In this document: positions 16,207 to 25,700 of the stretch, piece by piece
Position numbering within the stretch: the first letter of the stretch is position 1
Layout of the letters: each line of letters begins with the position of its first letter
Assembly (NCBI RefSeq): GCF_900114375.1
Contig: NZ_FOSV01000031.1
Location: forward strand, 1-48,964
DNA from: Methylorubrum salsuginis
Lineage (GTDB): Bacteria > Pseudomonadota > Alphaproteobacteria > Rhizobiales > Beijerinckiaceae
Direction: 5' to 3'
DNA length: 48,964 bases
The notes under the pieces: generated by a model
Told to the model about the DNA's origin: nothing
What the model saw: the letters and a program-made list of their open reading frames with translations, nothing else
Database searches by the model: none
Translations under genes and position numbers: made by a program

Positions 16207-17586
16207 ATGGGAAACGCGGTGACGAGCGGCGAGGGACCGAAACGGCCCGCTCGGAAGGCGGCAGCCGCTGCCGAATGGTCGATCGGCGCGCCCCACGACA
16301 CGCGCTTCCTCACCGCGTTCGGCTGCGCCTTTCTCGTCCTGCTGATCGGCGGCTTCGGCGTCTGGGCCGGCTCCGCTCCGATCGCCGGCGCGATCGTGGC
16401 CTCGGGCAGCTTCGTGACCACCGGCCAGAACAAGACGCTGCAACACCTCGAAGGCGGCGTGATCCGCGAGATTCGGGTGAAGGAAGGCGACATGGTCGAG
16501 CCCGGCCAGACGCTGATGCTCCTCGACGAGACGGCCCCCAGGGCCGAGCTGCGCCGGCTCATCGTGCGCTCCGACCGGCTCGCCGCGGTCGAGGCCCGGC
16601 TGCGGGCGGAGGTGGCCCAGGACGAGAAGGTCGTCTTCCCGCCCGCCCTGCTCACTCGCGCCTCCGATCCGGACGTCGCCGGCACCCTGGCGCAGCAGAA
16701 GCTCACCTTCCAGTCGCGGCGCCGGAACCTTGAGAGCGACCTTGCCGTGCTGCGCGACGGCATCTCCGCCCTCGACCAGAAGATCAAGGGTACCCAGGTC
16801 CAGCGCGAGGCCGTGATGCGGCAGATCCGCTTCTTCGAGCAGGAGCTGGAGGGCAAGAATCAGCTCCTGACCAGCGGCCTCGTGCGGCGCACCGAGGTGC
16901 TGGCGGTGCAGCGGGCGCATGCGAACGCGCAAGGCGAGATCGGGCGCCTCGACGGCGATATCGGCGACGCCCGCGAGCGCATCGCCCGCATCCGCGAGCA
17001 GATCCAAGGCGCCATCAACGCCGCGGTCAAGGCGGCGGTCGAGCAGTTGCAGGAGACGCTCGGCGAGCGCGCCGACGTGCGCGAGCGCATCGCCGCCGCT
17101 CAGAGCGTCCTCGACCGCGTCGCCGTGACGGCCCCGGTACGGGGCGTCGTGGTGAAGCTGCGCTACCACACGCCGGGCGGCGTCGTGGAATCGGGCAAGA
17201 GCATCATGGAGATCGTGCCCGCGCAGGGCGACCTCGTCATCGAGGCGCGCATCCGCCCGCAGGACATCGACCACGTCAAGCGCGGCCAGACTGCCTCGGT
17301 GCGCCTGACGGCCCTGTCGCAGCGGCTCACCCCGATGGTGGGCGGCGACGTCGTCTACGTCTCCGCCGACGCCCTGCCCGAGGATCGCCGCGGCCAGCCG
17401 GCCGGCGGCGACTTCTACATCGCCCGCATCCGCCTCGACGCGGCGGAGGCGGCGGCTCTGCGCGCCTTCTCGCCGACACCCGGCATGCCGGCGGAGGTCT
17501 ACATCAAGACGACGGAGCGGACCTTCCTTGAATACGTCGTCAAGCCGATCCGGGACAGTATGACCCGCGCGTTCCGCGAAATCTGA
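16207..17586 (+). CDS. HlyD/PrtE-family periplasmic adaptor of the type I secretion system
   Basis: A 459-residue membrane fusion protein linking the ABC transporter to a TolC-like outer-membrane channel. One membrane segment lies near residues 35-60 (TAFGCAFLVLLIGGFGVWAG). The lipoyl half-motif follows (LQHLEGGVIREIRVKEGD and VEPGQTLMLLD), then a long alpha-hairpin of about 110-300, and the beta-barrel region (VTAPVRGVVVKLRYHTPGGVV, GKSIMEIVPAQGDLVIEARI). The end (VYIKTTERTFLEYVVKPI) is typical of the family. GGAGG at 16197-16201 lies five bases before ATG 16207. No TolC-like gene is in the window, so the outer-membrane partner must be encoded elsewhere. Confidence 0.96.
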   Translation: MGNAVTSGEGPKRPARKAAAAAEWSIGAPHDTRFLTAFGCAFLVLLIGGFGVWAGSAPIAGAIVASGSFVTTGQNKTLQHLEGGVIREIRVKEGDMVEPGQTLMLLDETAPRAELRRLIVRSDRLAAVEARLRAEVAQDEKVVFPPALLTRASDPDVAGTLAQQKLTFQSRRRNLESDLAVLRDGISALDQKIKGTQVQREAVMRQIRFFEQELEGKNQLLTSGLVRRTEVLAVQRAHANAQGEIGRLDGDIGDARERIARIREQIQGAINAAVKAAVEQLQETLGERADVRERIAAAQSVLDRVAVTAPVRGVVVKLRYHTPGGVVESGKSIMEIVPAQGDLVIEARIRPQDIDHVKRGQTASVRLTALSQRLTPMVGGDVVYVSADALPEDRRGQPAGGDFYIARIRLDAAEAAALRAFSPTPGMPAEVYIKTTERTFLEYVVKPIRDSMTRAFREI

Positions 17587-17841
17587 CGACTTTGGGCAGC
17601 CGGCGGCGAACCCGCTGGCCGCCATGGCCTCTATCTCTCTAAGTTTACCTGTGCAGTAATCGCCTGCAGCGAGCGCGCCGCTAATGTAATTTAAAGATAT
17701 AAATAATTTTTTAAAAACAATCAGTGATTGAATTATGATTTCGATCTTTGTACGTTGTCAGACATTTCCACCATCATGGCGGGATTTGAATTGCTCAACA
17801 TCCGTTAATTGATGGCATTCACGAGCCCGTTAGGTTCTAAG

Positions 17842-18072
17842 ATGTCGAAGAACCGCTCCCATTTCGTCGTCTCGGCTTTCCATCACGGCGCCCCGTGTGA
17901 GGCTCGGCGCGGGTTGGCCGCGAGCGCGATGTGTCTCGCCGATCGCTGGGCCGAGCTGGATTACGCCGATATCCGCATCACCACTCACCGAGGCGTCGTC
18001 ATGACGCGCGAGCAGTTCCGCGCCACCATGCGAGTCATCCGGGATATCAGAGCGCGGGTGCGGATCGATTAG
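17842..18072 (+). CDS. Small hypothetical protein, about 76 aa
   Basis: A short basic protein of unknown function with codon use like its neighbours. The C-terminal part (ITTHRGVVMTREQFRATM) looks like a small folded domain. The frame opens at ATG 17812; ATG 17842 (MSKNRSHFVVSAFHH) is an equally plausible start and neither has a clear ribosome-binding site. The 225 bases upstream (17587-17811) are very AT-rich and probably hold its promoter. It is followed directly by an interspersed repeat. Moderate confidence that it is a real gene. Confidence 0.5.
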   Translation: MSKNRSHFVVSAFHHGAPCEARRGLAASAMCLADRWAELDYADIRITTHRGVVMTREQFRATMRVIRDIRARVRID

Positions 18073-18074
18073 GT

Positions 18075-18179
18075 GCATCGTCCCGCAAGGTGGTTTCCGG
18101 CTTTCGGAAAAAGACGATGCTTCGGAGCGCGTTTCGACCAAGTGGATACCGGTTCGTCGTGCAAATGTGCGGCAAAACA
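18075..18179. repeat. Interspersed repeat, copy 2 (most complete)
   Basis: The element begins with a hairpin-like block (GCATCGTCCCG at 18075-18085 against GACGATGC at 18113-18120, with TTTCCGGCTTTCGGAAA between) and continues into GGATACCGGTTCGTCG (18144-18159) and AATGTGCGGCAAAACA (18164-18179). The first block recurs at 39028-39070 and the second at 10086-10120. It fills the space between a small plus-strand gene and the convergent end of the GMC oxidoreductase gene. Confidence 0.75.
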
Positions 18180-18190
18180 AGGATCCCGCG

Positions 18191-19771
18191 TCAGTGCAGG
18201 CGGTCGCCCGCGTAGAGCGCCATCTGCATGATCGTCATCGTAGGGTTGGCGCTGCCCGCGCTCGGGAAGGTGGCGGCGCCGACGATGCTGACGTTGGGGA
18301 TGTGGTGGCAGCGCAGGTCCGGCCCGACGATCGATTCGTGCGGGTCGCGGCCCATCCGCGCCGTGCCGGAGGGATGGGCGTAGTCCACGGCGCCATCGGC
18401 GAAGCTGGCGGCCGGATTGCGGGCGGTGGCGCTCCAAGCGACCGGGCAGATGCGGTCGAAGCCCGAGCGGGTCCAGTAGCTCGTCAATCGCTGCACCGAC
18501 GCGCGGAAGGTCCGGTCGTCGGCCGCGGTCGGGCGCCAGTCCAGGCAGGCCTTGGGCAATCCCAGGGAATCGGGCTCCCGCGAGAGCGTGATGCGGTTGT
18601 CCCATTGCGGCATCTGTTCGACGCAGAGTTCGAGGTGGAATCCGACCTCCGGCGGGACGAAGAGCTGGCGCCGTCCGTAGCGCCAGATCAGCGAGCGCCC
18701 GACCAGGCCGAGATTGCGGGCGAAGTCCCAGGCCTCGGCCCGCGTCAGGTCGAGTTCCCCGCGCTGGAGGCCGCGCGCGACCTTCTTGGCGAGGCCGAGG
18801 GGGCTGCCGCCGAGATCCATCGCCACGTAGGCGAAGGCGCTTCCCACCCCGTCGGCGCGCTGGGCGGCAGCCGAGAGTTCGAGATGCAGGGAGCGCCGGG
18901 TCGCCCCGACGAAGTGGTAAGCGAACAGCCGGTTCGTCTGCGTGGCGTCGTCACGGCGGATCGTGCCGACATCGACGTTGAGGTGGTCTTGGAAGTAGCG
19001 CCCGAGCACCTGCGTGCGGGCGAAGGCGCGGCCCTTCGAGAGGGCATCGACCCACAGGAGCAGGCGAGTGGTCTCGATCGTGCCGGCGGCCAGGATCACC
19101 TGATCGGCGCGCACGCGCAGCCGCCGCCCGTTCAGGGAGCGGGCCTCGATGCCCGCGATTCGGCCCCGCTCGAGATCGAGATCGAAACCGCAGACGGTGG
19201 ATTCGAGCCACAGCTCGACGCCGGGGCAGGCGGCGAGACTCTCCTTGAGGGCGACGGCGAGGTTGCAGCGCTGAAAGGCCGGCCACTTCGCCCAGCGGCA
19301 GGCGAAGTCGTCGCCTCCGCGTGGGAAGGCGCGGGCGGGATCGAGCGAATCGAGTAGGTCGTGTTCGAAGGAGCCTGGGGACAGCCCCATCACCGCCTCG
19401 ATCTCGCGGCTGTAGACGGCGAGGTCCCGGTGGGGGATCGGCCAGGCCGCAAGGTCGAGATGGGGGCGATCCTCGGTCTCGTGGGCGCTCAAGGGGATCA
19501 TGCGCCCGCCCCAGCGGGTCGACGAGCCGCCCAAGCCCCGGTAATGCCCGGTCAGCGCCCGGGTATAGCGCCCGGTGCGGTCCTCGGGCGTGCTGAGGGC
19601 GTGGATCGCGGCGTCGAAGGCGGTGCCGCCGCTTTCCAGCAGCAGCACGCGTTTGCCGCGCTGCGCCAGCCGGCAGGCGAGCAGCAGCCCGGCGACGCCC
19701 GCGCCGACGATGCAGATCGGCGCCTCGACGAAACGTTCGTCCTCGATCTCGGACAGGCAGGAGACGCGCAT
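18191..19771 (-). CDS. GMC-family FAD-dependent oxidoreductase
   Basis: A 526-residue flavoprotein that probably oxidises an alcohol in the product of the adjacent polyketide synthase. The FAD-binding Rossmann motif is near the N-terminus (ICIVGAGVAGLLLA, then VLLLESGG), followed by YRGLGGSSTRWGG, which matches the GMC flavin loop. The C-terminal domain has HPSGTARMG and the terminal FAD-binding segment (GAATFPSAGSANPTMTIMQ). No signal peptide is seen, so it is likely cytoplasmic. ATG 19771 (MRVSCLSEIEDERF) lies five bases after the PKS stop, so the gene is in the PKS operon. The frame stays open to 20167, but that stretch lies inside the PKS gene. Substrate is unknown. Confidence 0.93.
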   Translation of the reverse strand: MRVSCLSEIEDERFVEAPICIVGAGVAGLLLACRLAQRGKRVLLLESGGTAFDAAIHALSTPEDRTGRYTRALTGHYRGLGGSSTRWGGRMIPLSAHETEDRPHLDLAAWPIPHRDLAVYSREIEAVMGLSPGSFEHDLLDSLDPARAFPRGGDDFACRWAKWPAFQRCNLAVALKESLAACPGVELWLESTVCGFDLDLERGRIAGIEARSLNGRRLRVRADQVILAAGTIETTRLLLWVDALSKGRAFARTQVLGRYFQDHLNVDVGTIRRDDATQTNRLFAYHFVGATRRSLHLELSAAAQRADGVGSAFAYVAMDLGGSPLGLAKKVARGLQRGELDLTRAEAWDFARNLGLVGRSLIWRYGRRQLFVPPEVGFHLELCVEQMPQWDNRITLSREPDSLGLPKACLDWRPTAADDRTFRASVQRLTSYWTRSGFDRICPVAWSATARNPAASFADGAVDYAHPSGTARMGRDPHESIVGPDLRCHHIPNVSIVGAATFPSAGSANPTMTIMQMALYAGDRLH

Positions 19772-19776
19772 ACGAC

Positions 19777-22700
19777 CTACTCCGCGGCTTGGAGGTGGCT
19801 TTGGGCTGCGGGCTCTGCCTCGCGCAGCGCCTGCATCAGACGACGGGCCAGCACGCGGACATTGGGCTCCAGCACCATGCTGTCGTGGTCGCCCGCGACC
19901 TCGACCACGCTCAGCCGCTGCGCGTAGGTGCCCCAGCCGTTGTCTTCGAAGAGGAGCGAGCGGTTGGCGTCGATCCGGCGTCCGCCCGAAAGCCGGTGGG
20001 CGACCTGCAGGCGCGGGCGGAACAGAGCGACCGGGTCCGGGTAGAGCGTCATCTCCAGTCGGCCGAGCGCCCGGCGGAACGCCGCCTCGATGGCATCGTC
20101 GTGGAACCGCTCGGCGGGCACCTCCGCGTGCCGGGCGTGACACGTCCGAAGGCGCGCGGCTTCCCACTTGGCGCGCCGGACCAGCCAGTTCGCCAGGAAG
20201 GCACCGCGCTGGGCCCGCAGGTCCTGTAGCTTCATCGCGACGAGATCGCCGGCGGAGAGGCGTTCGCGGCGGGGGAGCGGCGTGTCGAGGAGAACGAGGA
20301 GGGCCACGCTCTCACCCTCCTGGCGCAGGAGACGAGCCATGGCGTAGGCCGCGAGTCCCCCGCCGGAGAAGCCGCCGAGGAAGTAGGGCCCGCGCGGCTG
20401 CACCGTGCGGATCTCCCGGCAATAATCCTGGGCCATCTCCTCGAAGGTCTCGTGCGGCGCGTGCTCGCCGTAGAGGCCACGGGCCTGGAGGCCGTAGACC
20501 GGCCGCTCGGTACCGATGAGCCCGGAGAGGTGACGCAGGTTCAGCACGTTGCCGAACATGCCTGCGCACAGGAACAGCGGCATGCCGCCCGCCCCACGCC
20601 CGGCCGGCATCGGCACGAGATGGAGGGATTTCGGCCCCGCCGACGGGCGCGGCCCGGGCACCGCCCTGTCCTCACCGTCGGACACGCCGCCGGCCTGCGC
20701 GACCAGCGCGGCGCATTGCGCGATGGTCGGGGCCTCGAACAGGGCGGAAATCGGCAGATCGACTGCGTAAGTCTTCCGGATCATCCGAAAGAGCCGCACA
20801 GCGATCAGCGAATGTCCGCCGGCCTCGAAGAAGCTGTCGTGGATGCCGATCCGCTCGACGCCGAGGAGTTCGCCCCACATCTGTGCGAGCGTCCGTTCGA
20901 CGGCATTGCGTGGCCCCTCGTAGGCGGCACCGGAATCCGCGTGCGCGATGGCGTTCGTCCGGGGAACCGGCAGCGGGGCGCTCGCCAAGCGCTGGAGGGC
21001 GGCCAGATCCATCGAACTGACGATGACCTGGGGCCGGCCCGACGCGATTGCGCGAAAGAACGCCTCGACGCCCTCCTCCGGCAGGATGCCCTGGCGCACC
21101 TGCGCGGCGAGCCGGGCGGCGGCGCCTTCGGCCGGCGGTGCCGAGCGGACGGGCTCGACCTCGATCTCCGCCGCCCGAAGACCGCCGCCTGCTATGATCG
21201 CGGTGTCGGTCAGGCGTTTCACGGTGAAGCGCTCGATTTCCACGAGCACCGCTCCGGCCGCGTCGAGGATCGTGACGTCGAAGGCGGCGCAATCAGGCGG
21301 GACGTCGGCACGGTTCAGGCGCACCCAGCTTCGCACGGTGTCGGGCAGGGGACGGTGGATGCGCAGGACCCCGTAGGCGACCGGCACCCACAGGGCCTCG
21401 TCCGGATCGTAGCCCGGCACGAGGGCCATGGCGTAGCCGGTGGCGATGTCGAGGAGCGCCGGATGGAGGAGGAGGCCGGTCTCCGCGTCGCCCCGGAAGG
21501 CCGGATCGAGGGACAGGTCGGCGAGCGCCTCGCCCTCGCCGAGAGCGATGCGGCGTAGCACGCGCCAGCGCCGACCGAAGGCGAGATGCGCCTCCTGCAC
21601 GGATCGGAGCGCCGCCCCCGCCGACGCCGCGCTTACACGCTCGCAGGCACGCTCGACCGCCGCGAGGTCCGGCGGCGCAGAGGTCGGCCCGTCGAGGGGC
21701 CGGACCAAGCCCTGCGCATGGCGCACCCAACCCGACCGGCCCTCGACCTCGACGAAGCTGCGGAGGTCGAGGCGGTAGCCGTCGCGGGCGGGCTCGAGCC
21801 GGGCCTGCACCCGGCGCACGGTGCCATCCGCGATCTGGAGGGGCCTCAGGAAGGTCAATTCTTCGAGGGCGAAGGCCCCCTCGATCCCATGGGCCCGCAC
21901 GGCCTCGACGGCGGCCTCGACCATGCCGGTTCCCGGCCAGATCGCCTCGCCCGAGCGCAGGCGGTGCTCGTCGAGCATCCAGTGCGTGCGGGCGCTCCAC
22001 CGCCCTTCGAGGCGACGCCCGCCCGCTCCCTCGTCGGTCCAGCGTTCGAACAATGGGACAGCCGGCGCCGCCTCGCGCGTGGGCCCCGGGACCGCCACGG
22101 CGCGGGCGGCAAGCCCGACCCCGTTCCAGATGCCCCAGTGGATCGCCACGGTGCGCCGGTCGTCGCGGCCGGCTTCCGCCTCGGCGAAGGCGTTGAGGTA
22201 GGCGTTGGCCGCGACGTAGTCGATCTGGCCCGCGGGCGCCGTCTCGGTGCTCGTGGACGAGAACAGGACGAACAGGTCGAGCGGCGCATCGCGGAATAGG
22301 GCGGCGAGGTTGCGTGCGCCCTGAATCTTAGGTGCCAGCACGGTTTCCGCCTCTTCCGGCGACTTGAGGGCGATCAGGCCGTCCCGCACGAGGCCGGCGG
22401 CGTGGATCACCCCATGGATCGTCCCGTGCCGGCTCCGTGCCTGCGCCACGGCGAGCCCGATCTCCTCCGGGTTGCTGACATCGGCCACATGGAGCGAGAT
22501 TTCGGCGCCGTGCGCCTCCATCCGCAGGATCGCCGCGATGGCGGCCGCTGTCCGGTCGGTCGCCCCGTGGGTGCGCAGATAAGCCGGCCACAGCGCCCGG
22601 TCGGGCAGCGGGCTGCGGCTGACGAGCGCGAGCCGCGCGCGGAACCGTTGCGCCAGCGCCTCGCCGAGGGCGAGGGCGAGGTCGCCCGTGCCGCCGGTCA

Positions 22701-25700
22701 TCAGATAAGTGCCGCCCTCCCGGAAGTTCTCATGCGATCCCGCCGCGGCAAGTGGGAGCGGGGCGTGGCCGAGAACGAAGCGACGGCCGGCCTGGTAGGC
22801 GACGATCTCGTTGGTCGGCTCCGCCGTCAGGTCGTCCCAGAGCAGGCCGAGCGCGTCCTCGGGTTCGGCGGCGGAACGGGCGAGAGCCCAGTGAAGGCGT
22901 CCCGGCCGCGACGAGCTTGCGGGCGCGAGATCGAGGTCGATGGCGCGGATCGTGACACCCGGCATCTCCTTTGGGATGACGCCGACGGGCCCCAGCACGG
23001 TCGCCTTGCTCGGATCCCCCAGCCTGCGCCCACCGATCGCCTGCATGCCGTTCGTCACGATGGTGAGGTGAAGCGCCTCGGGCGCGGCGTCCCCGAGGGC
23101 CTGCGCCAGACCGAGCAGGCCGTGGAACCCGCGCTCCTGATTGCGGTGGAACGGGCTGGAGCCGGGCCGCGCATCGTCCGCCGTCGTCAGCAGCCAGAGG
23201 TGGAGGATGCGCTCAGGCAGCTGGCCGTCCTCGCGCAGGGCGCCGACAAGGGCGTCGTAACCGGGCCGGCCCTGCTCCGGGCACAGCGTGAACGCTTCCG
23301 GCCCGGTGCGGCGGAAGTCGTCGCCGGCCCGCACCACGGTGACGGTGTGCCCGCCCGCGCGCAGCCGCGCCACGAGCCCCGTCCCGATGCCGAGATCGTC
23401 GAGGAAGACGAGCCAGGTCCGCGGCTCGGGGTCTTGCTCGGCGTCGGCACGCAGCGGCGCGAGGGCCTGCCGCCAGACCGGACGGTAGCCCCAGGTCGAG
23501 AGGTCGGGGCGCTTGGCTGGGATCTGGTCGTCCGGCGCAAGCGCAGCGGGAGCGACCGGATCGAGAAAGTAGCGCTGGTGCTGGAAGGCGTAGGCCGGCA
23601 GTTCGATCCGCCGCGCGCCCGGCTCGAACAGGGCATCGAGATCGACGCTCAGCCCCGTGGCCCAGGCTCGGCCGAGGGCAGACAGAACGTGGTGGTGATC
23701 GTCCTCCGCGCTGTCCGGGTGGGGCAGGCTGTTGACGACGCGGTCGGGGGAAATCGTGCCCTGCGCCTTGGCAAGCGAGGCGAGCGCACGGCTCGGGCCG
23801 ACCTCGATATAGACCCGCGTCCGGTCGGCGGAGAGGCGGGCGAGCCCTTCCGCGAAGCGCACCGTGCCACGCAGGTGACGCACCCAATAGAGCGGATCGC
23901 AGGCCTCGCGTGCCGTCAGCCAATCGCCGGTGAGGTTCGAGACGATGGGGATCGTCGGCGCCCGAAGCGGCAACGACCGCAGGAACGCCTCAAATCGGGC
24001 GAGGATCGGCTCCAGCATCCGCGAATGGGCGGCGATCGCGATGGCGATGGGCGTGGCGTCGACGCCCTCGTCTGCCAGCGCGCCACGAAAGGCCTCGATC
24101 GCTGCCGCCGGGCCGGAGACCACGCACAGTCCCGGCGCGTTCACCGAGGCGAGGTCGAGATCCGGCGGCAGGCGCGCGGCGAGCGCTTCGGCCTCGAGGG
24201 CGACGCTCAGCATCCCGCCGCCCGAAACCGAGTCGAACAACTCGCCGCGGAGGTGGACGAGGCGCACCGCGTCGCGCAGCGCCATGCAGCCGGCGACGCA
24301 GGCGGCAGCGTTCTCTCCCATGGAATGGCCGATCAGCGCCGTCGGCCGCACGCCGCGACGCATCCACAGGCGGGCCATCGCCACTTCGACGATCAGGATC
24401 GCCGGCAGTTGCAGCGAGGGGCGCAGCAGACGCTCGTGACATTGCCGGTCCTGCCGGTCCGCATCGAGCCAGACGCTCCGGAGTTCACCGCGCGTCGCCT
24501 CGGGCAGGTACGACAGGCCCTCGTCCACGTCGGCGCGAAACGCCGTGTCCGCACCGTAGAGGGCGCGCGCCATGCCCGGATGTTGCGCGCCGCCACCCGG
24601 AAACAGGAAGACGGCGCCCGATGTCTCGGCCAACGCCGCATGGGTGTGAATCCTGGCCGGGTCGGCACCGGTGAGGAGCGCCCCCGCCTCCGCGCAATCC
24701 TTCGCGACGAGGACCCGCCGGTGCTCGAACGCGCGCCGCCCTATCCTGAGCGTGTGGGCCATATCGCTAAGCGGCAGAGTGGGATCGCGGGCGATGGCCG
24801 AGGCCAGGGCGGCGCCGTTGGCGTCGAGGGCGGCGCGGGACTTCCCCGAAAGCAGGAGGAGATGCGGCCGCCGGGTCTCGGGCCGGCGCGGGCGCGGGCG
24901 CGGCGCGGCCTCCAAGATCGCGTGAGCGTTGGTGCCGCCGACGCCGAGCGCGTTGACGGCGGCGCGCCGGGGTGTCCGGCTCTCGGGCCAGGGCGTCAGC
25001 CGGTCGGCGACGCGGAAGGGGCTGCCGGCGAAGTCGATCGCCGGATTGGGCGCCTCGTAGCCGAGGCTCGCCGGGATCTCGCCGTGGTGGAGCGCGAGCG
25101 CCGTCTTGATCAGGCCGACGACGCCGGCCGCGGTGTCGAGATGGCCGATGTTGGTCTTGACCGACCCGACCCGGCAGAAACCCTTGCGCGCCGTCGATTG
25201 CCGAAAGGCCTGGGTCAGGGCGGCAATCTCGATCGGATCGCCGAGAAAGGTGCCGGTGCCGTGGCACTCGACATACTGGATCGTTTCGGCCGCGATGCCG
25301 GCGAGTCCCTGCGCCTCGACGATGGCGCGGGCCTGCCCCTCGACGCTCGGGGCGAGGTAGCCGGCCTTGCCGCCGCCGTCGTTGTTCACGGCGGTCGCCT
25401 TGATGACGGCCTGGATCGGGTCGCCGTCGGCGAGCGCATCGGCGAGGCGGCGCAGGACGACGACGCCGACGCCGCTGCCGAACACCGTGCCGGCGGCGCG
25501 GTGGTCGAAGGCCCGGCAGCGTCCGTCCGGCGCCAGGATCTCGCCCTCCTGATGCAGGTAGCCGCGCCGGTGCGGAAGCTCGATCGTCACCCCGCCCGCG
25601 AGCGCCGCATCGCATTCGCGCCCGATCAGGCTCTGGCACGCGGCGTGAACCGCCACCAGCGAGGTCGAGCAGGCGGTCTGCACGTTCACGCTCGGCCCCT

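Noticed and set aside
14098..17625. 1175-codon open frame on the minus strand opposite the ABC transporter and HlyD-like genes
   Set aside because: The plus-strand products are unmistakable families; the antisense translation is low-complexity His/Arg/Asp/Ala typical of GC-rich shadows.
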